Source of the DNA: Marinibaculum pumilum
Lineage (GTDB): Bacteria > Pseudomonadota > Alphaproteobacteria > Ferrovibrionales > Ferrovibrionaceae
NCBI RefSeq assembly: GCF_042646425.1
Contig: NZ_JBHRTR010000054.1
Location: 310,001 to 374,000 of the forward strand
Direction of reading: 5' to 3'
DNA: 64,000 bases
Shown here: one piece after another, positions 26,950 through 34,979 of the stretch
Layout: every line of letters starts with the position of its first letter
How positions within the stretch are numbered: position 1 is the first letter of the stretch
Notes under the pieces: model-generated
Seen by the model: the letters and a program-made list of their open reading frames with translations, nothing else
What the model was told of the DNA's origin: nothing
Database searches by the model: none
Position numbers and translations under genes: made by a program

Positions 26950-27378
26950 ATGAGCGACGACAACGACGCGGACGGCCCGGCGGCGCCCGCACCGCCCTGC
27001 ACCTTCGCGCCCGACCGGATCTATGCAGAACTGGGCACCGACGGCGCGGTCGGGCTGATCCCGCTGACCGCAGACTTCTGGCCCTCCCTGATCGAGGGCA
27101 GGCGCGAGATCGACGGCTACCTGCTGATGCAGGTCGATGCCGCAACGGACATGACCCACTGGGAAATGCATCCGCAGGGCGACGAACTGATCCTGCGCCT
27201 GTCGGGCCGGGTGACCTTCGAGGTGGAGACAGAGGCCGGCCTGGCGGAAGTCGCGCTGGATGCAACCGCCCCGCTCTGCCTGGTGCCGCGGGGCCATTGG
27301 CATCGCTACCGGGTGCAGAAGGCGGGGCAGCTGCTGTTCGTCACCTTCGGCCGCGGCACGCAGCACAGGCCGGGCTAG
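26950..27378 (+). CDS. Cupin-fold protein
   Basis: A 142-residue single-domain cupin. The first motif region is MTHWEMHPQGDELILRLSG (His and Glu candidate metal ligands) and the second is PLCLVPRGHWHRYRVQ (His ligands). A Pro/Ala-rich leader (DDNDADGPAAPAPP) precedes it. The domain resembles ChrR/YdbB-type sensor or isomerase cupins, but no partner sigma factor is next to it. The ATG at 26950 has GAGG 5 nt upstream; an ATG at 26935 would add five residues. Its stop codon overlaps the stop of the convergent DUF4112 gene (shared CTAG). Confidence 0.78.
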   Translation: MSDDNDADGPAAPAPPCTFAPDRIYAELGTDGAVGLIPLTADFWPSLIEGRREIDGYLLMQVDAATDMTHWEMHPQGDELILRLSGRVTFEVETEAGLAEVALDATAPLCLVPRGHWHRYRVQKAGQLLFVTFGRGTQHRPG

Positions 27379-27818
27379 CTGCGGGAGGCCGCGCCCTGCC
27401 CTGCGCCCTGCCAGCCGCTGCGCGGCCGCACCCTCGCGGAGGTCCGTGCGGCGCGGCGCGCCAGGTGGCGGCGCACCATGTTCAGGTTGCGGCGGTTCGC
27501 GCGGAAGCCGACATCCGCAATGTCGCCGACCAGAGGCACCAGGCCGAGCGCCCAGTCGATCGCGATATTGCCTGCCATCCCTGCCAGGACATGGGCCGGC
27601 AGGCCCAGCCGCGCGGCACGCCAGAACAGATAGGCGGAGATCGCGGTGCTGGCGGTGTCGCCGGCCACCGGGATCAGCCCGAACAGGGCATCCAGACCGA
27701 AGCGGATGTTGGTGCCGGGAACCCGGAAGCGGTCGTCCATCAACCCGGCCAGCCAGTCCAGGTCGCGCAGGTCCTGGTCGATCGCGCTGCTGCCGGCGTC
27801 GTTGCGCTGTCCTGCCAT
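27375..27818 (-). CDS. DUF4112 membrane protein
   Basis: A 147-residue DUF4112 protein. The family core is present: LDWLAGLMDDRFRVPGTN, RFGLDALFGLIPVAGDTA, and ALGLVPLVGDIADVGFRAN, two paired hydrophobic turns with a Pro-x-x-G-D motif each. These small inner-membrane proteins are widespread in alphaproteobacteria and have no known function; they often stand near stress or cell-envelope genes. Its start at 27818 lies 4 nt after the PMP3 gene, so the two form an operon. It converges tightly with the cupin gene (shared stop region). Confidence 0.85.
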   Translation of the reverse strand: MAGQRNDAGSSAIDQDLRDLDWLAGLMDDRFRVPGTNIRFGLDALFGLIPVAGDTASTAISAYLFWRAARLGLPAHVLAGMAGNIAIDWALGLVPLVGDIADVGFRANRRNLNMVRRHLARRAARTSARVRPRSGWQGAGQGAASRS

Positions 27819-27822
27819 CGGG

Positions 27823-27981
27823 TCAGCGCCGCGCAATGATCCACACCGCATGCACGATGCCGGGAATGTAGCCCAGGATCGTCAGCAGGATGTTCAGCCA
27901 GAAATGCAGGCCCAGCCCGACCTGCAGGAAGACGCCCAGCGGCGGAAGCAGGATCGCCAGGATGATGCGGAGGATGTCCAT
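27823..27981 (-). CDS. PMP3/YqaE-family membrane proteolipid
   Basis: A 52-residue protein, too short for most gene callers: MDILRIILAILLPPLGVFLQ, then LHFWLNILLTILGYIPGIVHAVW and the end IIARR. The order of two helices with PPLGVF and LGYIPGIVHA is the hallmark of the PMP3 (YqaE, UPF0057) family, which is induced by salt, cold and membrane stress in plants, yeast and bacteria. It starts at 27981 and precedes DUF4112 with 4 nt spacing. It probably helps membrane potential or lipid packing. Confidence 0.9.
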   Translation of the reverse strand: MDILRIILAILLPPLGVFLQVGLGLHFWLNILLTILGYIPGIVHAVWIIARR

Positions 27982-28188
27982 ATTCGTGTCACTTGCCCGG
28001 TTGCCGGCGCCGCCGCAAAGGCCGCGCCCGCACCAGCAAACCCGCCAGCGGGCGCCGTGGTTCCCCTACCCTCCGGCAGGCGCGCGCCTTGCGGACGGGC
28101 CTGCGACGTCATAAGTGGGAGGCCACGCAATTGTTTCGGACGACCGCGGCGGGCGCGCCCGCCGCGGTCCAGCAGCGACCGGATAGAC

Positions 28189-28596
28189 ATGCAGCAAGGC
28201 ACAGGCGGCAGCCGGCACCAGGGACCCGGACAGCAGCAGCAAGGCCCGGGCGGACCGCGCCGGGAGCCGCCCACCATCGACATCACGCCCGACGGCTATC
28301 GTGTCCATGGCGGCGGCGATGCCGGCAGGCAGGCAGGCCGCACCATGCGGCGCCCCTCCACCCTGGGCGGCGTCCTGACCCTCGTGGTGGTGGCACTCGT
28401 TCTGATCGGTGCCTTCGCCCTTGGCGTCCTGACCCTGCTGTTCGCCATCCCGGTGGTGATCGGCGCCCTGGTGGTGGCGCTGATCTTCGGCCTCGTCCTG
28501 CGCCACCGTGTGCGCAACGCGGTGCGGGCGCAGCAGCAGGCAGGCGGCCCAGCGACCGGCACTGGTGCAGGTCCCGGCAGCGGTCCGGGCGCCTGA
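28189..28596 (+). CDS. Two-helix membrane protein with Gln/Gly-rich N-terminus
   Basis: A 135-residue protein: an N-terminal Gln/Gly-rich disordered part (QQQQGPGGPRREPPTIDITP), two membrane helices at about residues 58-78 (LGGVLTLVVVALVLIGAFAL) and 80-100 (LTLLFAIPVVIGALVVALIF), a basic patch RHRVRNAVRAQQQ and a Gly/Pro tail. The sequence between TIDITPDGYRVHG and the first helix is the only ordered cytosolic part. Many alphaproteobacteria have a similar short protein upstream of a DUF1445 gene. It ends 22 bp before the DUF1445 start. Function unknown. Confidence 0.75.
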   Translation: MQQGTGGSRHQGPGQQQQGPGGPRREPPTIDITPDGYRVHGGGDAGRQAGRTMRRPSTLGGVLTLVVVALVLIGAFALGVLTLLFAIPVVIGALVVALIFGLVLRHRVRNAVRAQQQAGGPATGTGAGPGSGPGA

Positions 28597-28618
28597 CCGC
28601 GGTGGGCGCCTGAGGACC

Positions 28619-29440
28619 ATGCCGAACGGCAGCACCGAGACGCGCAGCGACCATGCTGCCGCGGTCCGGGCGGCACGCAAAGCGCGCGCCGCGATCCGTG
28701 ACGGGACATTGACCGGCCCGACATCGGGCCTGGCGCCCGGCGTGGAGCAGGGCAACCTGGTGATCCTGCCCGCCGACTGGGCGGAGGATTTCGCCGCCTA
28801 TTGCGCTGCCAATCCGCGGCCCTGCCCGCTGCTGGCGCGCGGCCGCCCCGGCGACCCGACCCTGCCGGAGCTGGGCGCCGATATCGACCTGCGTACCGAC
28901 CTGCCGGGCTACCGGGTGTTCCGCGACGGCACCCAGGTCGATGCCCCGCACGAGATCGGCGGCTGGTGGCGGGACGACCTTGTGCCCTTCGTCATCGGCT
29001 GCTCCTTCTCCTTCGAATCCGCGCTGCTGGCGGCCGGGCTGCCGGTGCGGCACATCGCGCTGCAGCGGAACGTGGCGATGTTCACCACCACCCTCGACAC
29101 CCAGCCGGCCGGCCCCTTCCGCGGCCCGCTGGTGGTGTCGATGCGCCCCTTCCGGCCCAACCAGGTCGACGCGGCGCGGCGGATCACCGCCGCCCTGCCG
29201 CGGTCGCATGGCGCGCCGCTCCATGTCGGCGACCCGGCGGCCCTGGGGATCGCCGACCTGTCGGCGCCGGACTTCGGCGATCCCTGCCCGGTAGAGGCCG
29301 ACGAGGTGCCGGTGTTCTGGGCCTGCGGCGTGACCCCGCAGCGGGCCCTGGAACAGGCCCGTCCGCCGCTTGCCATCACCCACCGTCCGGGCATGATGCT
29401 GATCACCGACCTGCCGCTTCCGGCGCCCGCGCCGGCCTGA
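28619..29440 (+). CDS. DUF1445 putative hydro-lyase (D-glutamate cyclase family)
   Basis: A 273-residue DUF1445 protein, the usual length (about 260-270). It has GPTSGLAPGVEQGNLVILP near the start, YRVFRDGTQVDAP, the conserved VIGCSFSFESALLAAGLPVRH, and SMRPFRPNQV with a C-terminal GMMLITDLP. The fold is shared with human D-glutamate cyclase (DGLUCY), which converts D-glutamate to 5-oxo-D-proline; bacterial members are mostly annotated as hydro-lyases. GAGGA precedes the ATG at 28619. The membrane-protein gene immediately upstream may be co-transcribed. The exact reaction is not proven for this clade. Confidence 0.85.
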   Translation: MPNGSTETRSDHAAAVRAARKARAAIRDGTLTGPTSGLAPGVEQGNLVILPADWAEDFAAYCAANPRPCPLLARGRPGDPTLPELGADIDLRTDLPGYRVFRDGTQVDAPHEIGGWWRDDLVPFVIGCSFSFESALLAAGLPVRHIALQRNVAMFTTTLDTQPAGPFRGPLVVSMRPFRPNQVDAARRITAALPRSHGAPLHVGDPAALGIADLSAPDFGDPCPVEADEVPVFWACGVTPQRALEQARPPLAITHRPGMMLITDLPLPAPAPA

Positions 29441-29566
29441 GGGGTGCCGGTCGAGGGCCGATTGGACCGGCCGCATTGCGGATCACCCGGCGCAGGATCC
29501 GGGACGCAATCGCGTGCCGCCGGGGGCATCTTCACCGCCATGTGGATGCCACCCGTGGAGGACAGG

Positions 29567-30673
29567 ATGCTTCCCGAAACCGATGCCACCCGCCCGACCG
29601 CCGGCGCCGCGCCGCAGGACGGCGCGGACCGCGATGCCGAGTATTGGGCGGCGCTGACCGCGCGCGACGGCCGCTATGACGGGCTGTTCGTCTATGCGGT
29701 GACGACGACCGGGGTCTATTGCCCGCCAAGCTGCCGGGGCCGTCGCCCGCGGCGGCAGAACACCGCCTTCTTCGACAGTCCCGACGCGGCCGAGGCGGCC
29801 GGCTTCCGGCCCTGCCGGCGCTGCAGCCGGGATGCCCGCGCCGCCGACAGGGAAGTGGCGGAACGGATCGCGGAAGCCTGCCGCCGGATGGCGGCGGCGG
29901 AGGAGGCGATGCCCGACCTCGCCGCCCTGGCGACGGAAGCCGGCCTGAGCCCCGGCCATTTCCAGCGCCAGTTCAAGGCCTTCCTGGGCCTGACTCCGGC
30001 ACAGTTCGGCGAGGGGCTGCGAATGCTGCGCGCCCGCAACGCGCTGCGCGCGGGCGAGGATGTACTGTCGGCCCTGTTCGCCGCCGGCTATGGCGCGCCG
30101 AGCCGCTTCTACGCCGCGGCGCCGAAATATCTCGGCATGGCCCCGGCGGCCTATCGCAAGGGCGCGGCCGGGCAGCGCATCGCCTGGTCGGCGGCGGCCA
30201 CCCGGCTCGGCTGCCTGGGCATCGCCGCGACGGAGAAGGGGCTGTGCTGGGTGCATCTGGACAGCGATCCGGATGGGCTGGAAGCCGCGCTGCAGGCGGA
30301 ATTCCCGGAGGCCCGGCTGGAGAATGCCGATGCCGGCCTGGCGCGGTGGCGGCAGCAGCTGGCGGACTATGTCGACGGCCGCACCGACTGGCCGCTGCTG
30401 CCGGTGGACCTGCGCGGCACCGCCTTCCAGCTCGCCGTCTGGTCGGCACTGCGGGAGATCCCGGCCGGCACCACCCTGACCTATGCGGAACTGGCGGCCC
30501 GGATCGGCAAGCCGCGTGCGGTGCGTGCGGTCGCCAGTGCCTGCGCCGCCAACCGCGTGGCGCTGGCCGTGCCCTGCCACCGCATCGTCCGCGGCGACGG
30601 CAGCCTGTCGGGCTATCGCTGGGGGCCGGAGCGCAAGGCGGCCCTGCTGGAAACGGAGCGCAGCGCGCCGTGA
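29567..30673 (+). CDS. ada: Bifunctional Ada: methylphosphotriester/O6-alkylguanine DNA repair regulator
   Basis: A 368-residue Ada protein. The zinc-bound N-domain has Cys52, Cys56, Cys83 and Cys86, with spacing identical to E. coli Ada (4, 27, 3). An AraC-type helix-turn-helix follows (PDLAALATEAGLSPGHFQRQ, FAAGYGAPSRFY). The C-domain has the O6-methylguanine acceptor PCHR motif (VPCHRIVRGDGSLSGY, Cys about 337). It transfers methyl groups to itself and then activates alkylation-repair genes. Of three close ATGs, 29567 has the best ribosome site (GGAGG, 5 nt). It overlaps the next gene by 4 bp (GTGA). Confidence 0.95.
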   Translation: MLPETDATRPTAGAAPQDGADRDAEYWAALTARDGRYDGLFVYAVTTTGVYCPPSCRGRRPRRQNTAFFDSPDAAEAAGFRPCRRCSRDARAADREVAERIAEACRRMAAAEEAMPDLAALATEAGLSPGHFQRQFKAFLGLTPAQFGEGLRMLRARNALRAGEDVLSALFAAGYGAPSRFYAAAPKYLGMAPAAYRKGAAGQRIAWSAAATRLGCLGIAATEKGLCWVHLDSDPDGLEAALQAEFPEARLENADAGLARWRQQLADYVDGRTDWPLLPVDLRGTAFQLAVWSALREIPAGTTLTYAELAARIGKPRAVRAVASACAANRVALAVPCHRIVRGDGSLSGYRWGPERKAALLETERSAP

Positions 30674-31368
30674 CCGCCTGTCTTCCCACAACGGAGAGGC
30701 TGGAACAGGATCTGCGGGCGGCGGGCCATGCGGTCACGCCGCCCCTCCTCACGGCTGCCGAATGCGCCGGCCTGCGGGCGCTGTTCGACCAGCCGGACCT
30801 GTTCCGCAAGACCGTCGACATGGGCCGCCATGCCTATGGCTCCGGCCTGTACCGCTATTTCGACTATCCGCTGCCGGAGCCGGTGGCCCGGCTGCGCAGC
30901 GCGCTCTATGCCGAACTGGCCCCGGTGGCCGGCCGCATGGCCGCCGACCTGCGCCGGCCGCGCGCCTATCCGCCGGACCTGGAGGGCTATCTGGCGGAAT
31001 GCCATGCCGCCGGCCAGCGCCGCGCGACGCCGCTGATGCTGAGCTACGGCCCGGGCGACTATAACCGGCTGCACCAGGACCTCTATGGCGCCGAGCATTT
31101 CCCGCTGCAGGCGGTGATCGGCCTGAACAAACCCGGCGGCGACTATGAGGGCGGCGAGTTCCTGCTGATGGAGAACCGGCCGCGCCAGCAGTCGATCGGC
31201 ACCGCGGTGGCGATCCCGCAGGGGGCGGCGGTGATCTTCCCGGTCGCGGAGCGGCCGGCGCCGGGCGCCCGCGGCTATGTGAAGGCGGCGATGCGCCACG
31301 GCGTCAGCCGGGTGCGCAGCGGCAACCGGCTGACCCTGGGCCTGATCTTCCACGACGCCACGAAATAG
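30670..31368 (+). CDS. 2OG-Fe(II) oxygenase, Ada-coupled
   Basis: A 232-residue non-haem dioxygenase of the prolyl-4-hydroxylase-like type (COG3826-like), starting with GTG at 30670 overlapping the ada stop. The iron ligands are His135 and Asp137 (LHQDLYG), with His210 (AMRHGVSRV) as the distal ligand; the 2OG-binding Arg is about residue 220 (SGNRLTLG). It also shows GGDYEGGEFLLMENR. It is not AlkB, which has a different ND...H order, but its fixed link with Ada suggests removal of alkyl groups from nucleic acids or protein under alkylation stress. This is inferred from genomic context. Confidence 0.8.
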   Translation: MTACLPTTERLEQDLRAAGHAVTPPLLTAAECAGLRALFDQPDLFRKTVDMGRHAYGSGLYRYFDYPLPEPVARLRSALYAELAPVAGRMAADLRRPRAYPPDLEGYLAECHAAGQRRATPLMLSYGPGDYNRLHQDLYGAEHFPLQAVIGLNKPGGDYEGGEFLLMENRPRQQSIGTAVAIPQGAAVIFPVAERPAPGARGYVKAAMRHGVSRVRSGNRLTLGLIFHDATK

Positions 31369-31402
31369 GCGGCCGCCGCGGCCCCGACATCGATCCGCTG
31401 CC

Positions 31403-32014
31403 TCAGCCCTTCCAGGCGAAGGGCGCGAAATGGCCGTTGCGGGTCCCGGAGGCATCGTCCCAGGTGATGCCGAAGGCGTCGAAGCGGCTATGGCCGTTGC
31501 GGGCCAGGGCCAGCTTGTGGTTCGCCGGATGAGCGGTGTTCTCCAGGTAGATCGGTTCCCCCGGCCTGGCGCCGCCCATCACTGCGATGCAGGTCTGGTC
31601 GACCATGTCGCCGGCGGTGACATGGCGGGACATGCCGTCGATCTCGAAGCGGACCGGCCGCCGCTCGACCCCGGCGAAGGTGGCGACCAGCGGCGCCATC
31701 GCCGCCATCGGCCCGCCCGCCTGGCCGGAGGCGATCTCCGTCACCGCCTGCACCTGTGCGTCCGACGCGCCCTCGTCGACGATCAGCCCGACCACCATGT
31801 CGCCGTCGGCCATCGGGCCGGGCGACATCATCATCACGATGAAGCGGACCCCGCCCAGGTCGGTGCCGTCCTTCGACCCCGCGTCGATCTGCATGGCGAT
31901 CGCCACCTTGCAGTCCCCCTCCGTCGGCGGCGCCGTCATGTGGGTGTAGATGCAGGGGCAGACATAGTCGCAGTTGCAGGTCTCCATATACTCGCCGCTG
32001 ATACGCCAGGTCAT
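31403..32014 (-). CDS. DUF1326 protein, copy 1
   Basis: A 203-residue DUF1326 protein. The N-terminal Cys cluster METCNCDYVCPCIYTHMT is the family mark and may bind metal. The core is beta-rich, with KVAIAMQIDAGSKDGTDLGG, MMMSPGPMADGDMVVGLIVD and AVTEIASGQAGGPMAAMAPL, ending with HFAPFAWKG. DUF1326 genes often sit beside DUF2182 membrane proteins, as here. The gene is about 65 percent identical by eye to copy 2 at 33033-33644. Its product is cytosolic. Function unknown; metal binding is inferred from the Cys/Met/His content. Confidence 0.9.
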   Translation of the reverse strand: MTWRISGEYMETCNCDYVCPCIYTHMTAPPTEGDCKVAIAMQIDAGSKDGTDLGGVRFIVMMMSPGPMADGDMVVGLIVDEGASDAQVQAVTEIASGQAGGPMAAMAPLVATFAGVERRPVRFEIDGMSRHVTAGDMVDQTCIAVMGGARPGEPIYLENTAHPANHKLALARNGHSRFDAFGITWDDASGTRNGHFAPFAWKG

Positions 32015-32065
32015 GCCGGGTCTCCCCCCATTGCAGATGCGGTATTGCAGATGCGGTCTGGGCGG

Positions 32066-32893
32066 TCAGGCCGCTGCCGCGAACAGCCATATCCCCCAGA
32101 CCGCGAGGGCCGCACCGACGGCATAGCCGAACCAGTGCCCCGCGGGCAGGACCTTTTCCAGAAGCACGAACAGCGCCAGGCCGCCGATCCACCACAGGTT
32201 CATGATGCCGCCATAGAACAGCAGCGCCATCAGGAACCAGCAGCAGCCCAGGCAGAACAGGCCGTGCACCGCACCCATGCGGAAGGCGCCGGCGGCGCCG
32301 GGGCGCCAGGACATCATCAGAAAGGAGAGCGGCGAGCGGCAGTGCCGCAGGCAGGCCTGCTTGAACGGCGCGAACTGCCAGAGGCCGGCAGCCAGCAGCA
32401 GGATGCCGCCCAGCCAGGGTGTCGTGCTGGCCATCATGAAGGACAGCAGGCCGGTGCGCTCCAGGCCCCATTGCGCCGCGGTGGCGAGCAGGCTGAAGCC
32501 GCCCCAGACGGCGAGATAGCCGAAGGCGAACAGCGCGACCCGGCCGGCGGCGCCCTGGCCCTTCACGCCGCTTCCGGTATCGCGGCGGCGTTCCATGCCG
32601 GCATAGAGCAGCAGGGTGGGGCTGGCGCTGGGCAGCATCATCGCCACCATCATCACCCACCACATGACGAACATGATCACGGCATAGCCGGGCGACCAGG
32701 TGGCCGGCTCCATCGCCATCCGCATACCGCCGCCGAACGCCAGGTCCAGGCCGCTCATGCCCAGGGTCGACATGCCGGTGCCGGCGCCGTCCAGCACGAA
32801 CAGCCAGCTCGCCACCGTCACGCCGACCAGGCCGCCCACCACCAGCCAGCGGTCGCGACGCAGGCCTGCCTCGAACAGGGATGCGCCCGTCAT
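32066..32893 (-). CDS. DUF2182 Met-rich integral membrane protein
   Basis: A 275-residue polytopic membrane protein with about seven helices. The diagnostic segment is MFVMWWVMMVAMMLPSASP (Met- and Trp-rich), followed by a hydrophilic loop, YLAVWGGFSLLATAAQWG, PFKQACLRHCRSPLSFLM (with paired Cys) and GLFCLGCCWFLMALLFYGG. This is the predicted metal-binding DUF2182 family (COG5486). The Met and Cys groups in the membrane suggest copper or another soft metal. GGAGGGTGGG precedes the ATG at 32893. It lies between two DUF1326 genes on the same strand. Confidence 0.9.
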   Translation of the reverse strand: MTGASLFEAGLRRDRWLVVGGLVGVTVASWLFVLDGAGTGMSTLGMSGLDLAFGGGMRMAMEPATWSPGYAVIMFVMWWVMMVAMMLPSASPTLLLYAGMERRRDTGSGVKGQGAAGRVALFAFGYLAVWGGFSLLATAAQWGLERTGLLSFMMASTTPWLGGILLLAAGLWQFAPFKQACLRHCRSPLSFLMMSWRPGAAGAFRMGAVHGLFCLGCCWFLMALLFYGGIMNLWWIGGLALFVLLEKVLPAGHWFGYAVGAALAVWGIWLFAAAA

Positions 32894-33032
32894 GCCCACC
32901 CTCCGGATCGCTGCGCCGGGAATGCGCCAGCTACGGCGCATGCGGACGCAAACCGAAGCCGAGGATCGGACGGCCGGCAGGCAAGGTCAACACGGGCCCT
33001 GCGCCCCCCCGGCCGCCCGCCCGGCGCGCCGG

Positions 33033-33644
33033 TCAGCCGGCCCAGGCAAAGGGTGCGAAATGGCCGTTGCGATCGCCCGAGGCGTCGTCCCAGCGGATGC
33101 CGAAAGCATCGAACCGGCTTTGCCCGTTGCGCGCCAGCGCCAGCCGGTCATTCGCGAAATGGGCAGTATTGCCGATATGCAGCGGCTCTTCCGGGCGGGC
33201 GCCGCCGGCCACGCCGGTACAGCTCTGTTCGACCAGTTCGCCCGCCGTCGCGCGGCGGGACATGCCCTCGCCCTCGAGGCGGACCGGCCGGCGTTCGATC
33301 CCGGCAAAGGTGCCGACCAGGGGTGCCAGCGCCGCCATCGGCCCGCCCGCCTGGCCGGAGGCGATTTCCGTCACCGCCTGCACCTGGGCCGCGCTGGCCG
33401 CATCGTCGATGATCAGGCCGACGGTCATGTCGCCATCCGCCATCGGGCCCGGCGACATGATCATCATCATGAAGGCGGTCCCGCTCAGGTCGGTGCCGTC
33501 CTTTTCGCCTGCGTCGATCCGCATCGCCACCGCTGCCTTGCATTCGCCTTCCGTCGGACGCGCCGTCAGGTTGGTGAAGATGCAGGGACAGAGATAGGCG
33601 CAGTTGCAGGTCTCCATGTATTCGCCGCGGATCTGCCAGGACAT
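33033..33644 (-). CDS. DUF1326 protein, copy 2
   Basis: A 203-residue paralog of the gene at 31403-32014, with the same Cys block (METCNCAYLCPCIFTNLT), the same SPGPMADGDMTVGLII and EIASGQAGGPMAAL segments and the same end HFAPFAWAG. Copies with identical length and placement on both sides of the DUF2182 gene indicate a duplication kept by selection. It is the first gene of the three-gene run on the minus strand (copy 2, DUF2182, copy 1). A modest purine-rich site precedes its ATG at 33644. Confidence 0.9.
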   Translation of the reverse strand: MSWQIRGEYMETCNCAYLCPCIFTNLTARPTEGECKAAVAMRIDAGEKDGTDLSGTAFMMMIMSPGPMADGDMTVGLIIDDAASAAQVQAVTEIASGQAGGPMAALAPLVGTFAGIERRPVRLEGEGMSRRATAGELVEQSCTGVAGGARPEEPLHIGNTAHFANDRLALARNGQSRFDAFGIRWDDASGDRNGHFAPFAWAG

Positions 33645-33794
33645 GTCGGATCCTCCCTTCCGGCTTTGCTTCCGGCCGGCACCGCCACCGGGCCGGACCT
33701 CAGCCCGGTGGATGGCGCGGCCGAAGGATGATCGTCGCGGGGAGGGTGGTCCGGGGGACCCCGGCGGGTCAACAGCGCGTATCGGGTAGCCCGG

Positions 33795-34925
33795 TCAGGA
33801 TGCCGGACGCAGCCGCAGCAGCGGTGCGTCGCCGGCATCGACCAGCAGGTAGAGCAGGCCGTCGGGCCCCTGGCGCACGTCGCGGATGCGGGCACCCAGG
33901 TCCGCCAGCAGCACCTCCTGCCCGGCCGGCCGGCCGTCGCGGAAGTCGATCCGCCGCAGATGCCGGCCCGACAGCGCGCCGATGAACAGGTCGCCCCGCC
34001 AGCCCGGGAAGGCGTCGCCGTCGTAGAACGCCATGCCGGAGGGGGAGATCGACGGCACCCAGTACAGCACCGGCTGCTCCATGCCCGGCGCCTCGGTCAG
34101 CCCGTCGCCCACCTGACCGCCGGAATATTCCCGGCCATAGGTGATCACCGGCCAGCCGTAATTGCGCCCCGGCCGGATCAGGTTCAGTTCGTCGCCGCCG
34201 CGCGGGCCGTGCTCCACTTCCCACAGCTCGTCGGTCCCGGGGCGGAAGGTCAGGCCCTGCGCATTGCGCACGCCGATCGCATAGATGTCGGGACGGGCGC
34301 CGTCGCGGCCGACCAGGGGATTGTCGTGCGGCACCGACCCGTCGGCGGCGATGCGCAGGATCGAGCCTGCCGGATCGGCGGGGTCCTGCGCCCGGTCGCG
34401 GTCGCCGCGGTCGCCGGTGCTGACCAACAGGCTGCCATCGGGGGCAAAGGCCAGGCGGGAGCCGAAATGCCGCCCGCCGCCGGCATAGGGGTCGGCCTGC
34501 AGCAGCATTTCCGCATCCTCAAGCCGCAGGCCTGAACCCGCTTCGACCAGGCGACCGCGCCAGACCTGGGTCGCCTGGCCGCCCGGTCCGGGACCGGAGA
34601 GCGACAGATAGAGCAGCCTGTTGCCGTCGAAGCCGGGATGCAGCGCGATGTCCAGCAGGCCGCCCTGCCCGGTATCGGCGATCTCCGGGAGGCCGGGCAC
34701 GGGGTCCGGCAGCAGCCGTCCGTCGGCGATCACCCGCAGGCGGCCGGGCCGCTCGGTGACCAGCATGCGGCCGTCCGGCAGGAAGGCCAGGGACCAGGGA
34801 TGCTCCAGCCCGTCGACCACGGTGTCCACCGCGACGGGGCCGGCATCGGTTTCGACCGTCCGGGCCGATGCGGTCGCGACCGGCAGGACGGCAAGGCAGA
34901 GCAGGGCAAGCAGAAGGGGGCGCAT
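33795..34925 (-). CDS. Exported PQQ-dependent sugar dehydrogenase (Asd/soluble GDH type)
   Basis: A 376-residue exported beta-propeller: signal peptide (LLLALLCLAVLPVATASA) and then GLEHPWSLAFLPDGRMLVTE, TGQGGLLDIALHPGFDGN, GGRHFGSRLAFAPDGSLLVS (His near the PQQ pocket), YAIGVRNAQGLTF, DELWEVEHGPRGGDELN and GRNYGWPVITYG. This is the soluble aldose sugar dehydrogenase (YliI/Asd) family, which oxidises aldose sugars in the periplasm with PQQ. No pqq biosynthesis gene is in the window, so the cofactor must come from elsewhere or from outside. The start at 34925 gives an immediate leader, MRPLLLALLCL. Confidence 0.92.
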   Translation of the reverse strand: MRPLLLALLCLAVLPVATASARTVETDAGPVAVDTVVDGLEHPWSLAFLPDGRMLVTERPGRLRVIADGRLLPDPVPGLPEIADTGQGGLLDIALHPGFDGNRLLYLSLSGPGPGGQATQVWRGRLVEAGSGLRLEDAEMLLQADPYAGGGRHFGSRLAFAPDGSLLVSTGDRGDRDRAQDPADPAGSILRIAADGSVPHDNPLVGRDGARPDIYAIGVRNAQGLTFRPGTDELWEVEHGPRGGDELNLIRPGRNYGWPVITYGREYSGGQVGDGLTEAPGMEQPVLYWVPSISPSGMAFYDGDAFPGWRGDLFIGALSGRHLRRIDFRDGRPAGQEVLLADLGARIRDVRQGPDGLLYLLVDAGDAPLLRLRPAS

Positions 34926-34979
34926 CCTTTCCTAGATGCGCCCCCCTGTCCCTGAGTCAATGACCGGGCCGGGATGCCA

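Noticed and set aside
30670..31368. Calling the Ada partner AlkB
   Set aside because: The motif order and flanking residues fit the prolyl-hydroxylase-like group, and AlkB signature residues are absent.
31430..33412. A 660-codon plus-strand frame
   Set aside because: Antisense to the DUF1326/DUF2182 genes and biased in composition; no motif.
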